The notes beneath the pieces were generated by a model. That model saw only the letters and a program-made list of their open reading frames with translations. It was not told the origin of the DNA and searched no databases. A program made the translations under genes and the position numbers. Shown here one piece after another: positions 57,251 to 64,000 of a DNA stretch of 64,000 nucleotides. The first letter of the stretch is position 1; every line of letters starts with the position of its first letter. Origin of the DNA: Streptomyces roseifaciens (lineage in GTDB: Bacteria > Actinomycetota > Actinomycetes > Streptomycetales > Streptomycetaceae); NCBI RefSeq assembly GCF_001445655.1, contig NZ_LNBE01000005.1:62001-126000 (forward strand), written 5' to 3'.

Positions 57251-58606
57251 TCAGCGCTGCTGACCTGGAAACTGTGGCCACCCCGGCCCCGGCGTGGACG
57301 GTGGCCACATTTGGGGCGGGGCCACGAACGGCCGCGGGATGGTTGCCGAAGCCTGGGTCAGGGCTGGTTGGGCTATGTGTTTGCGGTGCCAGAGGTGGTG
57401 GAGGAGTTCCTGTTCTCTGGCGGTGAAGTCCGGGCCCGCCGTGCCCCTGTGGGCTCGTTGGCGGAGGAAGGCCAGGGACGTGGCGAAGGAGATGTACTCG
57501 GCGACGGTGCGGGCCGCTGCCGGGCCGCCGGTGCGGCGGGCGACGTCGCGGGCTATGCCCCGGGCGCGCATCGAGGAGAGGGCGAGGGGCTCGGGCGGGG
57601 TGAGCCAGCCCGCGGCCTGGTAGGCCGGGAGGAAGGTGCGGATGGTGCGCAGCTCGTTCTGGCGGGACCAGATCGCGAGCCAGGTCAGGACGCCGAAGAC
57701 GGGGACCATGAACAGGGCGTAGACCGCGAGGAAGGCCAGGGGCGACAGGCTGGCCGAGCCGTTCCAGACCGCGTGCAGGACCATCGCCGTGAGCAGGCCC
57801 GCGAAGGGGATGAGGATGCGGGTGACCTTGCGGCGCGGGGCGAGGGTCGCCGCGATGCCGAAGCCCAGGCCCGTCATCGTGGTGAAGAGCGGGTGCGCGA
57901 ACGGCGACATCAGGACCCGCATGAAGAACGTCGCCGCCGTGGCCGCCGGCACCCCGTCGCGGCCGAAGCTCTGATCGGTGGCGAAGGCGTTGCCCAGGTA
58001 GAGGATGTTCTCGGTGAACGCGAAGCCCGTGGCGGTGATGCCTGCGATCACCACGCCGTCGACGGTGTTGTTGAAGTCCCGGCGGCGGAAGAGGAAGAGC
58101 AGGAGGACCGCGGCCGCCTTGCCGGTCTCCTCAACCACGGGCGCGACGAACGTCGCCCCCCACTTGTCGGCCTCCGGGCGCTGCGCGAGGTCGACGGAGC
58201 TGACCAGCCACTCCGTGGCGTAACCGTTCGCGATGATGGCCATCAGGGTGGCCGCGCACGCGCCCCACGCGAAGGCGAAGACCAGGTTCCGCCAGGGCTT
58301 GGGCTCGACCCGGTCCATCCAGCGGAACGCCGCCACCAGCAGGGGCACGGGCAGTACGGCGAGGCCGAGCCCCACCAGGAACCCCTCGGTGCCCGTCTGT
58401 TCCCGCACCAGGGCGAGGATGACCAAGCCGCACAGGGCCAGGAGCAGGATCAGCGCGCCGGCGCGCACCGCCTTGTTGTCCCACAGGGCGCGGCGCGGCT
58501 TGTAGCGCCAGCCCGCGGGGGCGGGCATCGCGGAGAAGTTCGGCTGCTGCGCGTAGGCGGGCACCGGCCCGGCCGTCGGCTGCTGGTGGGGTGGGGACTC
58601 ATGCAC
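57251..58606 (-). CDS. PrsW-family intramembrane metalloprotease
   Basis: A 451-residue membrane protein. About eight hydrophobic segments carry the PrsW motifs APVVEETGKAAAVLL (EExxK), FAFTENILYLGNAF (ExxxY region) and the two His-bearing segments FAHPLFTTMTGLGFG and VLHAVWNG. PrsW in Bacillus cleaves the anti-sigma factor RsiW; the actinomycete substrate is unknown. Basic extensions at both ends face the cytoplasm. The start is GTG 58606. Confidence 0.9.
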   Translation of the reverse strand: MHESPPHQQPTAGPVPAYAQQPNFSAMPAPAGWRYKPRRALWDNKAVRAGALILLLALCGLVILALVREQTGTEGFLVGLGLAVLPVPLLVAAFRWMDRVEPKPWRNLVFAFAWGACAATLMAIIANGYATEWLVSSVDLAQRPEADKWGATFVAPVVEETGKAAAVLLLFLFRRRDFNNTVDGVVIAGITATGFAFTENILYLGNAFATDQSFGRDGVPAATAATFFMRVLMSPFAHPLFTTMTGLGFGIAATLAPRRKVTRILIPFAGLLTAMVLHAVWNGSASLSPLAFLAVYALFMVPVFGVLTWLAIWSRQNELRTIRTFLPAYQAAGWLTPPEPLALSSMRARGIARDVARRTGGPAAARTVAEYISFATSLAFLRQRAHRGTAGPDFTAREQELLHHLWHRKHIAQPALTQASATIPRPFVAPPQMWPPSTPGPGWPQFPGQQR

Positions 58607-58696
58607 CCGATGACCCTAACCAAGGGACGCCGGGGCGGCTCCGGTATTCCGGGGGGGGCCGGTCCTCCGGGGGCCGGGCCGGTACTCCCCACCCTC

Positions 58697-58738
58697 ACCT
58701 GCCGACGTGTACCTGCCGGCGTGCATCTGCCGACGTGC
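58697..58738. repeat. Three tandem 14-bp repeats downstream of trmB
   Basis: Units at 58697-58710, 58711-58724 and 58725-58738 share the form ACCTGCCGACGTGT with 1-3 changes. They lie between the trmB stop and the PrsW start in non-coding sequence. Confidence 0.7.
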
Positions 58739-58747
58739 GTCGGTGCG

Positions 58748-59599
58748 TCAGTGTGCCTTGCGGCGGAACAGCAGGTCGTGGACCACGTGCCCCTTGTCCA
58801 GGCCCTGTCCCTCGAAGCGCGTCAGCGGACGGAACTCCGGCCGCGGCGCGAAGCCGCCGTCGGCCTGGGTGTTCTCGAAGTCCGGTGCCGCGGAGAGCAC
58901 CTCCAGCATCTGCTCCGCATACGGCTCCCAGTCCGTCGCGCAGTGCAGGAGGGCGCCCGGGGCCAGGCGCGTGGCCGCCAGCGCCAGGAACTCCGGCTGG
59001 ATCAGCCGGCGCTTGTGGTGCCGCTTCTTGGGCCACGGGTCCGGGAAGTACACGCGCAGGCCGGCGAGGGAGTCCGGGACGAGCATCTCGCGCAGCAGGA
59101 TGATCGCGTCGCCGTTGGCGACCCGGACGTTGGTCAGGCCGTTCCGCTCGGCGAGGCCGAGCAGATTGCCCTGCCCGGGGGTGTGCACGTCGCAGGCGAG
59201 GATGCCGGTGCCCGGGTCGGCCGCAGCCATCTTGGCCGTGGCCTCGCCCATGCCGAAGCCGATCTCCAGCACGACGGGCAGCTCGGGGTCGCCGAAGAGC
59301 TCACCGAGATCCAGCTTGCTCAGGCCGTCGATGTCCAGGCCCCACTTGGGCCACAGACGGCGCAGGGACTCGCCCTGGCCGGTCGTGACCCGGCTGCGGC
59401 GCGGCTGGAACGAGCGGATGCGCCGCTCGTGGTGCGAGCCCGCCGGGTCCGGCGCCGGACCGTCGGGGAACATCGGCTCGCGACGGCCGCGCGCGGGCTG
59501 CGCAGCGGCCGCAGAAGCGACGGCTGCTTCGGCGGCCGGAGCACCGGCCTGCTCGTCGGCGGTCACGGGGGCTGAGGGGGAAGCGTGGTTCTCGGACAC
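58748..59599 (-). CDS. trmB: tRNA (guanosine(46)-N7)-methyltransferase
   Basis: A 283-residue SAM-dependent methyltransferase that makes m7G46 in tRNA. The SAM site is VVLEIGFGMGEATAKMA, the second motif is ILACDVHTPGQGNLLG, and the hallmark is YFPDPWPKKRHHKRRLIQ, with the C-terminal TRFEGQGLDKGHVVHDL. The N-terminal 60 residues are Ala-rich and probably disordered, common in actinomycetes. GTG 59599 is the start. Confidence 0.95.
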   Translation of the reverse strand: MSENHASPSAPVTADEQAGAPAAEAAVASAAAAQPARGRREPMFPDGPAPDPAGSHHERRIRSFQPRRSRVTTGQGESLRRLWPKWGLDIDGLSKLDLGELFGDPELPVVLEIGFGMGEATAKMAAADPGTGILACDVHTPGQGNLLGLAERNGLTNVRVANGDAIILLREMLVPDSLAGLRVYFPDPWPKKRHHKRRLIQPEFLALAATRLAPGALLHCATDWEPYAEQMLEVLSAAPDFENTQADGGFAPRPEFRPLTRFEGQGLDKGHVVHDLLFRRKAH

Positions 59600-59656
59600 A
59601 GTCCTTCAATTCTACGGGCGTGTCGAAACTGGCCATGGGGTCACGATTTCTGCAGG

Positions 59657-60871
59657 TCAGGTCGCTTCCATTGCCCTCAGCGCCCTCCTGGCCACCTCCC
59701 GCCCGATCGGCAGCGCCGCCGTCGCCGCCGGGGACGGTGCGTTCAGCACGTGCACCATCCGCGGCGACTCCGCGAACAGGAAGTCGTCCACGAGCGTGCC
59801 GTCCCGCAGCACAGCCTGCGCCCGTACGCCCGACGGGGCCGGTATCAGATCCTCCGCCGTCACCTCCGGCAGCAGCCGGCGGGCCGCCTCCGTGAAGGCG
59901 CGCTTGGACAGCGAGCGACGGACCTCCCCCGCCCCGTACCGCCAGTGGCGGCGGGCGAGCTGCCAGGAGCCCGGCCAGGCCACCGTCCCGGCGAGCTCGC
60001 CGGGACGCAGCGTCATGCGGCCGTACCCCTCGCGGGCGAGGGCCGGGACCGCATTCGGCCCCAGGTGGACCGTGCCGTCGATGCCGCGCGTGAGATGGAC
60101 GCCCAGGAACGGGAAGGCCGGGTCCGGCACCGGATAGACCAGGCCGCGCACCAGATCCGTACGCCCCGGGGCCAGCTCGAAGTACTCCCCGCGGAACGGG
60201 ACGATCCGCACGCCGGGATCATCGCCCGCCAGCCGCGCCACGCGGTCGCTGTGCAGCCCCGCGCAATTGACCAGCGCGCGGGCGCGCAGCACCTCGCCCA
60301 GCCCCGTGCGCACCGCGACCGCCGCACCACGCCGCCCGATCACCTGCACCTGCGCCCCGTACCGCACGGAGGCCCCCGCGTCCTCCGCCAGACGGGCCAG
60401 GCAGCGCGCCACCGCGCCGTAGTCGCACACCCCCGTCGAACCGACGTGGATGGCCCCCGTGCCGCGCACGTGCGGCTCGTACTCGCCCATCTGGGCGGGG
60501 CCCAGCTCGCGCACCGGCACGCCGTTCTCCCGGCCGCGCTGGACCAGGGCGTGCAGGCGGGGCAGCTCCGCGTGGTCCGTGGCCACGATCAGCTTGCCGG
60601 TGATCTCGTGCGGCAGGCCGTGCTCGGCGCAGAACTTCACCATCTCCGCCGCGCCCCGCACCGCGAACCGCGCCTTGAACGAACCCGGGCGGTAGTAGAT
60701 CCCGCTGTGGATCACCCCGCTGTTGCGCCCGGTCTGGTGGAGCGCGGGACCCGGCTCCTTCTCCAGCACCACGACGCTCGTACCCGGCCGGGCGCGCGTG
60801 ATCGCAAAGGCCGTCGACAAGCCCACGATGCCGCCGCCGACCACCAGTACATCGCAGTCGTACGCCCTCAC
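59657..60871 (-). CDS. lhgO: L-2-hydroxyglutarate oxidase-like FAD enzyme
   Basis: A 404-residue FAD-dependent oxidoreductase of the DAO family. The dinucleotide-binding site is VLVVGGGIVGLSTAFAITRA, followed by VVVLEKEPGPALHQTGRNSG, then VIHSGIYYRPGSFKARFAVR, which is typical of LhgO. The C-terminal HVLNAPSPAATAALPIGREV closes the FAD site. It should oxidise L-2-hydroxyglutarate to 2-oxoglutarate with electron transfer to the membrane. GTG 60871 has GGAGG 7 bases upstream; GTG 60874 is next to it. Confidence 0.9.
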   Translation of the reverse strand: MRAYDCDVLVVGGGIVGLSTAFAITRARPGTSVVVLEKEPGPALHQTGRNSGVIHSGIYYRPGSFKARFAVRGAAEMVKFCAEHGLPHEITGKLIVATDHAELPRLHALVQRGRENGVPVRELGPAQMGEYEPHVRGTGAIHVGSTGVCDYGAVARCLARLAEDAGASVRYGAQVQVIGRRGAAVAVRTGLGEVLRARALVNCAGLHSDRVARLAGDDPGVRIVPFRGEYFELAPGRTDLVRGLVYPVPDPAFPFLGVHLTRGIDGTVHLGPNAVPALAREGYGRMTLRPGELAGTVAWPGSWQLARRHWRYGAGEVRRSLSKRAFTEAARRLLPEVTAEDLIPAPSGVRAQAVLRDGTLVDDFLFAESPRMVHVLNAPSPAATAALPIGREVARRALRAMEAT

Positions 60872-61040
60872 CACGTCACCTCCCCGCGCCTGCCGGCACA
60901 CCCGCGACCGGGCAGCCGGTTCCCCTCGGCGCCTCACCCACGCCCCCATCATGACCTGCGCCACTGACAACCGGTCGAAACCCAGGTCAGGCAGGGGAGC
61001 CCAGGGAAGTGATCACACGGGGAAGTGATCACACACGCTC

Positions 61041-61164
61041 GCGGATCACACGCGCTCACGGCAGGCAGCGGTACGGATCACGCGCTCACGTCGGCGGTAC
61101 GGATCACGCGCGCTCACGTCGGCCGTACAGATCCCGGTGCCCGTACGGATCACGCTGCCGGTAC
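61041..61164. repeat. Cluster of degenerate GGATCACGCGCTCACG repeats
   Basis: Five units begin at about 61043, 61075, 61101, 61129 and 61147. Three have the form GGATCACGCGCTCACGTC and end in GGTAC or CGTAC, with unit lengths 32, 26 and 28 bp; two are cut down to 18 bp. They fill the 313-bp gap between the FAD enzyme and the TPR regulator, close to the latter's stop. There is no coding frame of note. Confidence 0.75.
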
Positions 61165-61184
61165 GGATCACGCCGCGACACCCC

Positions 61185-62633
61185 TCACGCCAGCGACACC
61201 AGCAGCGGCCGCGCCCGCTCCCGCAGCTCCATCACCCGCGGCTCGTCCCCGTACGGCTCCAGCCGGTGCAGCAGATCGCGGACGTACTCCGTCGTGCGCG
61301 CCGAGGAGATCCGGCCCGCCACCTCCACGGCCCGCGTGCCGGCCGCGCAGGCCGCGTCCAGGTTGCCGGACTCCAGCTCGGCGACCGCGGACACCACGAG
61401 CCGCAGCCCGTGCGAGCGGACGAACTCCTCCGTCGGCCGGGCCAGCGCCTGCTCGGTGAAGCGCTGCACCTGCCGTGGCATGCGCAGGTCGCGGTAGCAC
61501 TCGGCGGCATCCGCCGCGAACCGCTCGTGGCTGTAGAAGTCCAGCCACGACGGGTCCGGATCGCCCGTGCGCGCCCGCTCCAGCCACCCCTCGGCGGCCT
61601 TCAGCGCGGCACCGCACGCCGGTGCGTCCCCGGCCTTCGCCTGGGCCCGCGCCTCGACCAGGCGGAAGAAGCTCATGGTGCGGGCGGTGGCCAGGCCGCG
61701 GTTGCGCTCGAGGGCGGCCTGCGCCAGGTCGACGCCCTCGTCGGCGAAGCCGCGGTAGGTGGCCTGCAGGCTCATCGAGGCCAGCACGTAGCCGCCCAGC
61801 GGCACGTCGGCGGCCGCGCGGGCGAGCCGCAGGGCCTGGATGTAGTAGCGCTGCGCGGCCTCCTGCTGGCCGGTGTCGAAGGCCATCCACCCGGCCAGCC
61901 GGGTCAGCTCCGCGGTGGCGCCGAACAGCGAACGGCCCACCTCGTCGCTGTACGAACCGAGCAGCAGGGGCGCCGCGTCGACCCGCAGGCACTCGGGGAC
62001 CATCGACGAACGCCAGTCGCCCCCGCCGTACTTGGAGTCCCAGCGGCGCGCGTCCTCCGCGGCCTCCCGCAGCTTGCTGACGTCACTGTGGCCCACGCGC
62101 TGCGGTATGGCACCCTCCGGGCCGCCCGCGCCCTCGGCCTCCCCGGCCGCCGTGTGGGCCTCGCGCGCCACCGAACTGTCGGCGGGGGTTATCAGCCACC
62201 TGGAGGCGGGCGTGGCGTAGGCGCTGACGGAGAAGGATCCGGCCAGGCTCTGCCAGATGCCGCCACCCCCTCGCCGACCGGCGAGATCCAGCCTGTACAG
62301 CTCCGTCGCGGACCGCACGGCCTGGCCGACATCGCGCGGAAAGGAGAGCCCGACCTCCGGGGCCGGATCCGCATCCGCGAGGCCGATCTCGTGCAGCGGG
62401 ACCGGGCGTCCGAGCTTGCCGGCGATGGCCGCGGCGATCAGATGGGGCGCCGCTCCCTGGGGCACCATGCCCTTGGAGACCCAGCGCGCGACGGACGTCT
62501 TGTCATAGCGAAGCGTCAATCCGCGCTGCGCACCGAGGTCGTTGACCCTGCGCGCGAGACCGGCGTTGCTGATCCCGGCGAGGGCGAGGACGGTGCCGAG
62601 CTTCTCGTTCGGCCCGCGTGGCTCCCTGGACAT
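61185..62633 (-). CDS. TPR-containing regulator of the NsdA-like family
   Basis: A 482-residue protein. The first 100 residues look like a XRE-type HTH ([48 protein letters not shown]). The rest is helical repeats with TPR character ([60 protein letters not shown]). This matches the NsdA/NsdB-type group, in which NsdA is known as a negative regulator of sporulation and antibiotic production in S. coelicolor. ATG 62633 follows GAGGGG. Which member this is cannot be settled by eye. Confidence 0.8.
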   Translation of the reverse strand: MSREPRGPNEKLGTVLALAGISNAGLARRVNDLGAQRGLTLRYDKTSVARWVSKGMVPQGAAPHLIAAAIAGKLGRPVPLHEIGLADADPAPEVGLSFPRDVGQAVRSATELYRLDLAGRRGGGGIWQSLAGSFSVSAYATPASRWLITPADSSVAREAHTAAGEAEGAGGPEGAIPQRVGHSDVSKLREAAEDARRWDSKYGGGDWRSSMVPECLRVDAAPLLLGSYSDEVGRSLFGATAELTRLAGWMAFDTGQQEAAQRYYIQALRLARAAADVPLGGYVLASMSLQATYRGFADEGVDLAQAALERNRGLATARTMSFFRLVEARAQAKAGDAPACGAALKAAEGWLERARTGDPDPSWLDFYSHERFAADAAECYRDLRMPRQVQRFTEQALARPTEEFVRSHGLRLVVSAVAELESGNLDAACAAGTRAVEVAGRISSARTTEYVRDLLHRLEPYGDEPRVMELRERARPLLVSLA

Positions 62634-62845
62634 GCGCACCCCTCGACGACGCGACGCCCGCCCCGGCATAGGCGCGGGGCATTCGTAAACCCAGCGTAGT
62701 TCCCCGCATCCCGACCGTTAAGAGGTGGTGTCCCGGATGGCGAGATTCTGGTCCGTGCGGACGTGCATCGAGGGGCACGTGCTCCGGTTGTGTGTGGCTG
62801 TGCGCCCGCCGTGCGCTCTGTCCGCGCCATCCGGTGAACGCTTCC

Positions 62846-63043
62846 ATGGGAGTCGCGTGGGTTGGCCCGCTGCCTGGATCCAGTGGGCTGGGGGAAGCCG
62901 CCGCCTCATTCCCCGCGGGCGGCGGACCGGTCCGGGAGGCGGCTGACCGCCTCCCGGACCGTGACGTGCGGGTCGAAGCACTGGGCGAGTGCGCCCCCGT
63001 GCAGCCGCTGCCCCGAGTTTGGCCGGATCCCGTCCTCGGGTAG
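62846..63043 (+). CDS. Possible small protein, 65 aa
   Basis: A frame of 65 residues (MGVAWVGPLPGSSGLGEAAA, EAADRLPDRDVRVEALGECA) with GC-rich third positions as in a real gene. There is no clear ribosome site, and a perfect hairpin lies inside it. It is the only coding candidate in the 810-bp stretch between the TPR regulator (62633) and the last gene (63445). It may be spurious. Confidence 0.3.
   Translation: MGVAWVGPLPGSSGLGEAAASFPAGGGPVREAADRLPDRDVRVEALGECAPVQPLPRVWPDPVLG
62929..62960. terminator. Strong hairpin in the spacer before the last gene
   Basis: GGTCCGGGAGGCGG (62929-62942) pairs perfectly over 14 bp with 62947-62960 around the loop CTGA. It resembles a terminator, but no certain gene ends here. 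Confidence 0.55.
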
Positions 63044-63090
63044 GCCGCCCCGCTGCGGCCGGCAGCCCGGCAGGCCGGCAGCCCTGCGAC

Positions 63091-63138
63091 GGGTCCGTGG
63101 GTCCGTGGGTCCGTGGGTCTGTGGGCCCGTGGGTCCGT
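63091..63138. repeat. Six tandem 8-bp repeats GGGTCCGT
   Basis: Six exact or near-exact copies of GGGTCCGT run from 63091 to 63138; the fourth (GGGTCTGT) and fifth (GGGCCCGT) each differ by one base. They lie in non-coding sequence. Confidence 0.9.
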
Positions 63139-63444
63139 GGAGTCCGACCGCCGCCCCATAGCGGTCACTTGGCGCGCCGCACGCGCGCGTGGGGCGTCTC
63201 CCGCCTCTGTGCATGACAGCATGACGGTTGCGTGTGCACGGCCGACCGGAGTGCCACTTCGCCCCGCAATCAAGCAAGTTGGGGTGAAAGGCGCGACCAA
63301 TGGGTTGCCTCTTTCGTGGTGGTCTCGTTGTGGCAACCGGCGACCTCCTGTGCATGATGACTGCGGATGGCAGCGCTTGATGGCCGTCCAGCTGGTGCTC
63401 GGTCGGTTGTCCACGTCGGTTGTCCACAGCCTGTGGAGGCGGAA

Positions 63445-64000
63445 TGCGCTGGGTGGTGGGGTGGAGCAGCACCACCGCGGGGACCGGGCAGCAACGGGCC
63501 CCGTCGCACGACAACTACGGTGGCAGCGACGCCGGTTACGCCCGCAACGATGCCGGTTACGCCCGCAACGGCGTCGGCTACGGCAGCAATGGTGCCGGAT
63601 ACGGCAGCGCCGGCCCCGGTTACGGAAGCCGCGACGGCTTCGAAGCCCCCACCGTCCACCCCGTCGGCGCCCAGCTCCTGTGGGGCGACCCGGCCCCCTT
63701 GTGGGCCGTGGGCGACTGGCGCCCCGACGAGGTCCGCGTCGTCCAGCTGGACCCCCTCACCCGCCTCGCCGTCCTTGGCCGCTGCGGCGCCGGCGACGAG
63801 CAGCTGCGCGTCGGGCTCGTCGCCGCCCGCGGAGGCGCCCTGCGGCACCTCACGGCCTGGCCCGGCAGCTACACCGCCGTCGCCCAGGTGGGCCGCCGCA
63901 CCACGGTCGTCGGCGACCTGGCGGGCGCCCGCCCCGTCTTCCACACCGCCTGGGCCGGCGGCACCGCCTACGCCACCGCTGCCCTGCCCCTCGCCGACCT
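63445..64000 (+). CDS. Asparagine-synthase-related protein, 5' part
   Basis: An open frame from ATG 63445 to the window end (185 codons, no stop). It has GGAGG 4 bases upstream. It begins MRWVVGWSSTTA, as in amidotransferase-like starts of asparagine-synthase-related proteins of Streptomyces, but lacks the N-terminal catalytic Cys of glutamine hydrolysing forms. A Gly/Tyr/Asn repeat follows (GYARNDAGYARNGVGYGSNG, about 32-65). Then comes LLWGDPAPLWAVGDWRPDEV and GALRHLTAWPGSYTAVAQVG. The synthetase domain would lie beyond the window. Lasso-peptide cyclases belong to this superfamily, but nothing here shows such a role. Confidence 0.7.

Noticed and set aside
61041..61164. Regularly spaced repeats resembling a CRISPR array
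   Set aside because: Units are of unequal length with no unique spacers, and no cas genes are present.
63445..64000. Lasso-peptide cyclase
   Set aside because: Only the N-terminal part of an asparagine-synthase-related protein is visible, and no precursor, leader peptidase or RRE gene is nearby.

Overview
The window is a stretch of Streptomyces (or very close actinomycete) chromosome. Evidence is the very high GC content with strongly GC-biased third codon positions, frequent GTG starts, and hallmark genes: the principal sigma factor HrdB with its Lys/Ala-rich N-terminal insert, the nrdR-nrdJ pair, a DmdR/DtxR-type iron box, a c-di-AMP (ydaO-type) riboswitch in front of an M23 peptidase, DUF397/Scr1 regulator pairs and an NsdA-like TPR regulator.

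Layout. 0.1-3.9 kb: nrdR and the B12-dependent ribonucleotide reductase nrdJ behind tandem NrdR-box-like sites, closed by a 19-bp hairpin. 3.9-9.0 kb: two TetR-controlled accessory loci (DUF1348 protein; an ABC-F protein) around an arylamine N-acetyltransferase and a DUF4937 protein. 9.0-21.8 kb: housekeeping and metabolism (histidine phosphatase, ADP-ribosylglycohydrolase, RNase HII, RecQ with a C-terminal phosphoribosyltransferase-like domain, DUF4192, GDE-type glycosidase, NrtR-like Nudix regulator, fused ABC ATPase/permease). 22-29 kb: GntR/FCD regulator, hrdB, a secreted trypsin-like protease, a DUF7455 zinc protein, and parE (topoisomerase IV B). 29-38 kb: a decayed two-component fusion, a DUF485/SSS carboxylate symporter operon, a CitA/CitB-type two-component pair, and a divergent NMT1/SsuA-type ABC importer. 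37.7-45 kb: an iron-box-controlled sucrase/ferredoxin-like protein, two divergent citrate synthase homologues (one with an N-terminal HTH), a CobW GTPase, and parC. 45-50.5 kb: an M16 peptidase pair, the riboswitch plus M23 peptidase, and an aldo/keto reductase.

50.9-57.2 kb is an accessory island, lower in GC by eye and enriched in regulator/effector-like genes. It has a three-gene module (80-aa protein, DUF6879, Scr1-type XRE), a winged-helix protein with a Cys-rich tail, and a WhiJ-like cluster (Scr1-type XRE, DUF397, divergent HATPase). Tail to tail with the HATPase lies an SRA-HNH protein that looks like a modification-dependent (type IV-like) restriction endonuclease. This is the best candidate for a poorly described system. 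57.2-64 kb returns to core genes: PrsW-like protease, trmB, an L-2-hydroxyglutarate oxidase-like FAD enzyme, an NsdA-like regulator, a repeat-rich spacer, and the 5' part of an asparagine-synthase-related gene running off the end.

Both topoisomerase IV subunits (parE 26.9-29.0 kb, parC 42.4-44.9 kb) are present but about 13 kb apart and on opposite strands. No rRNA, tRNA, insertion sequence or CRISPR array was recognised. All functions are from reading motifs and translated sequence by eye; no database search was run.
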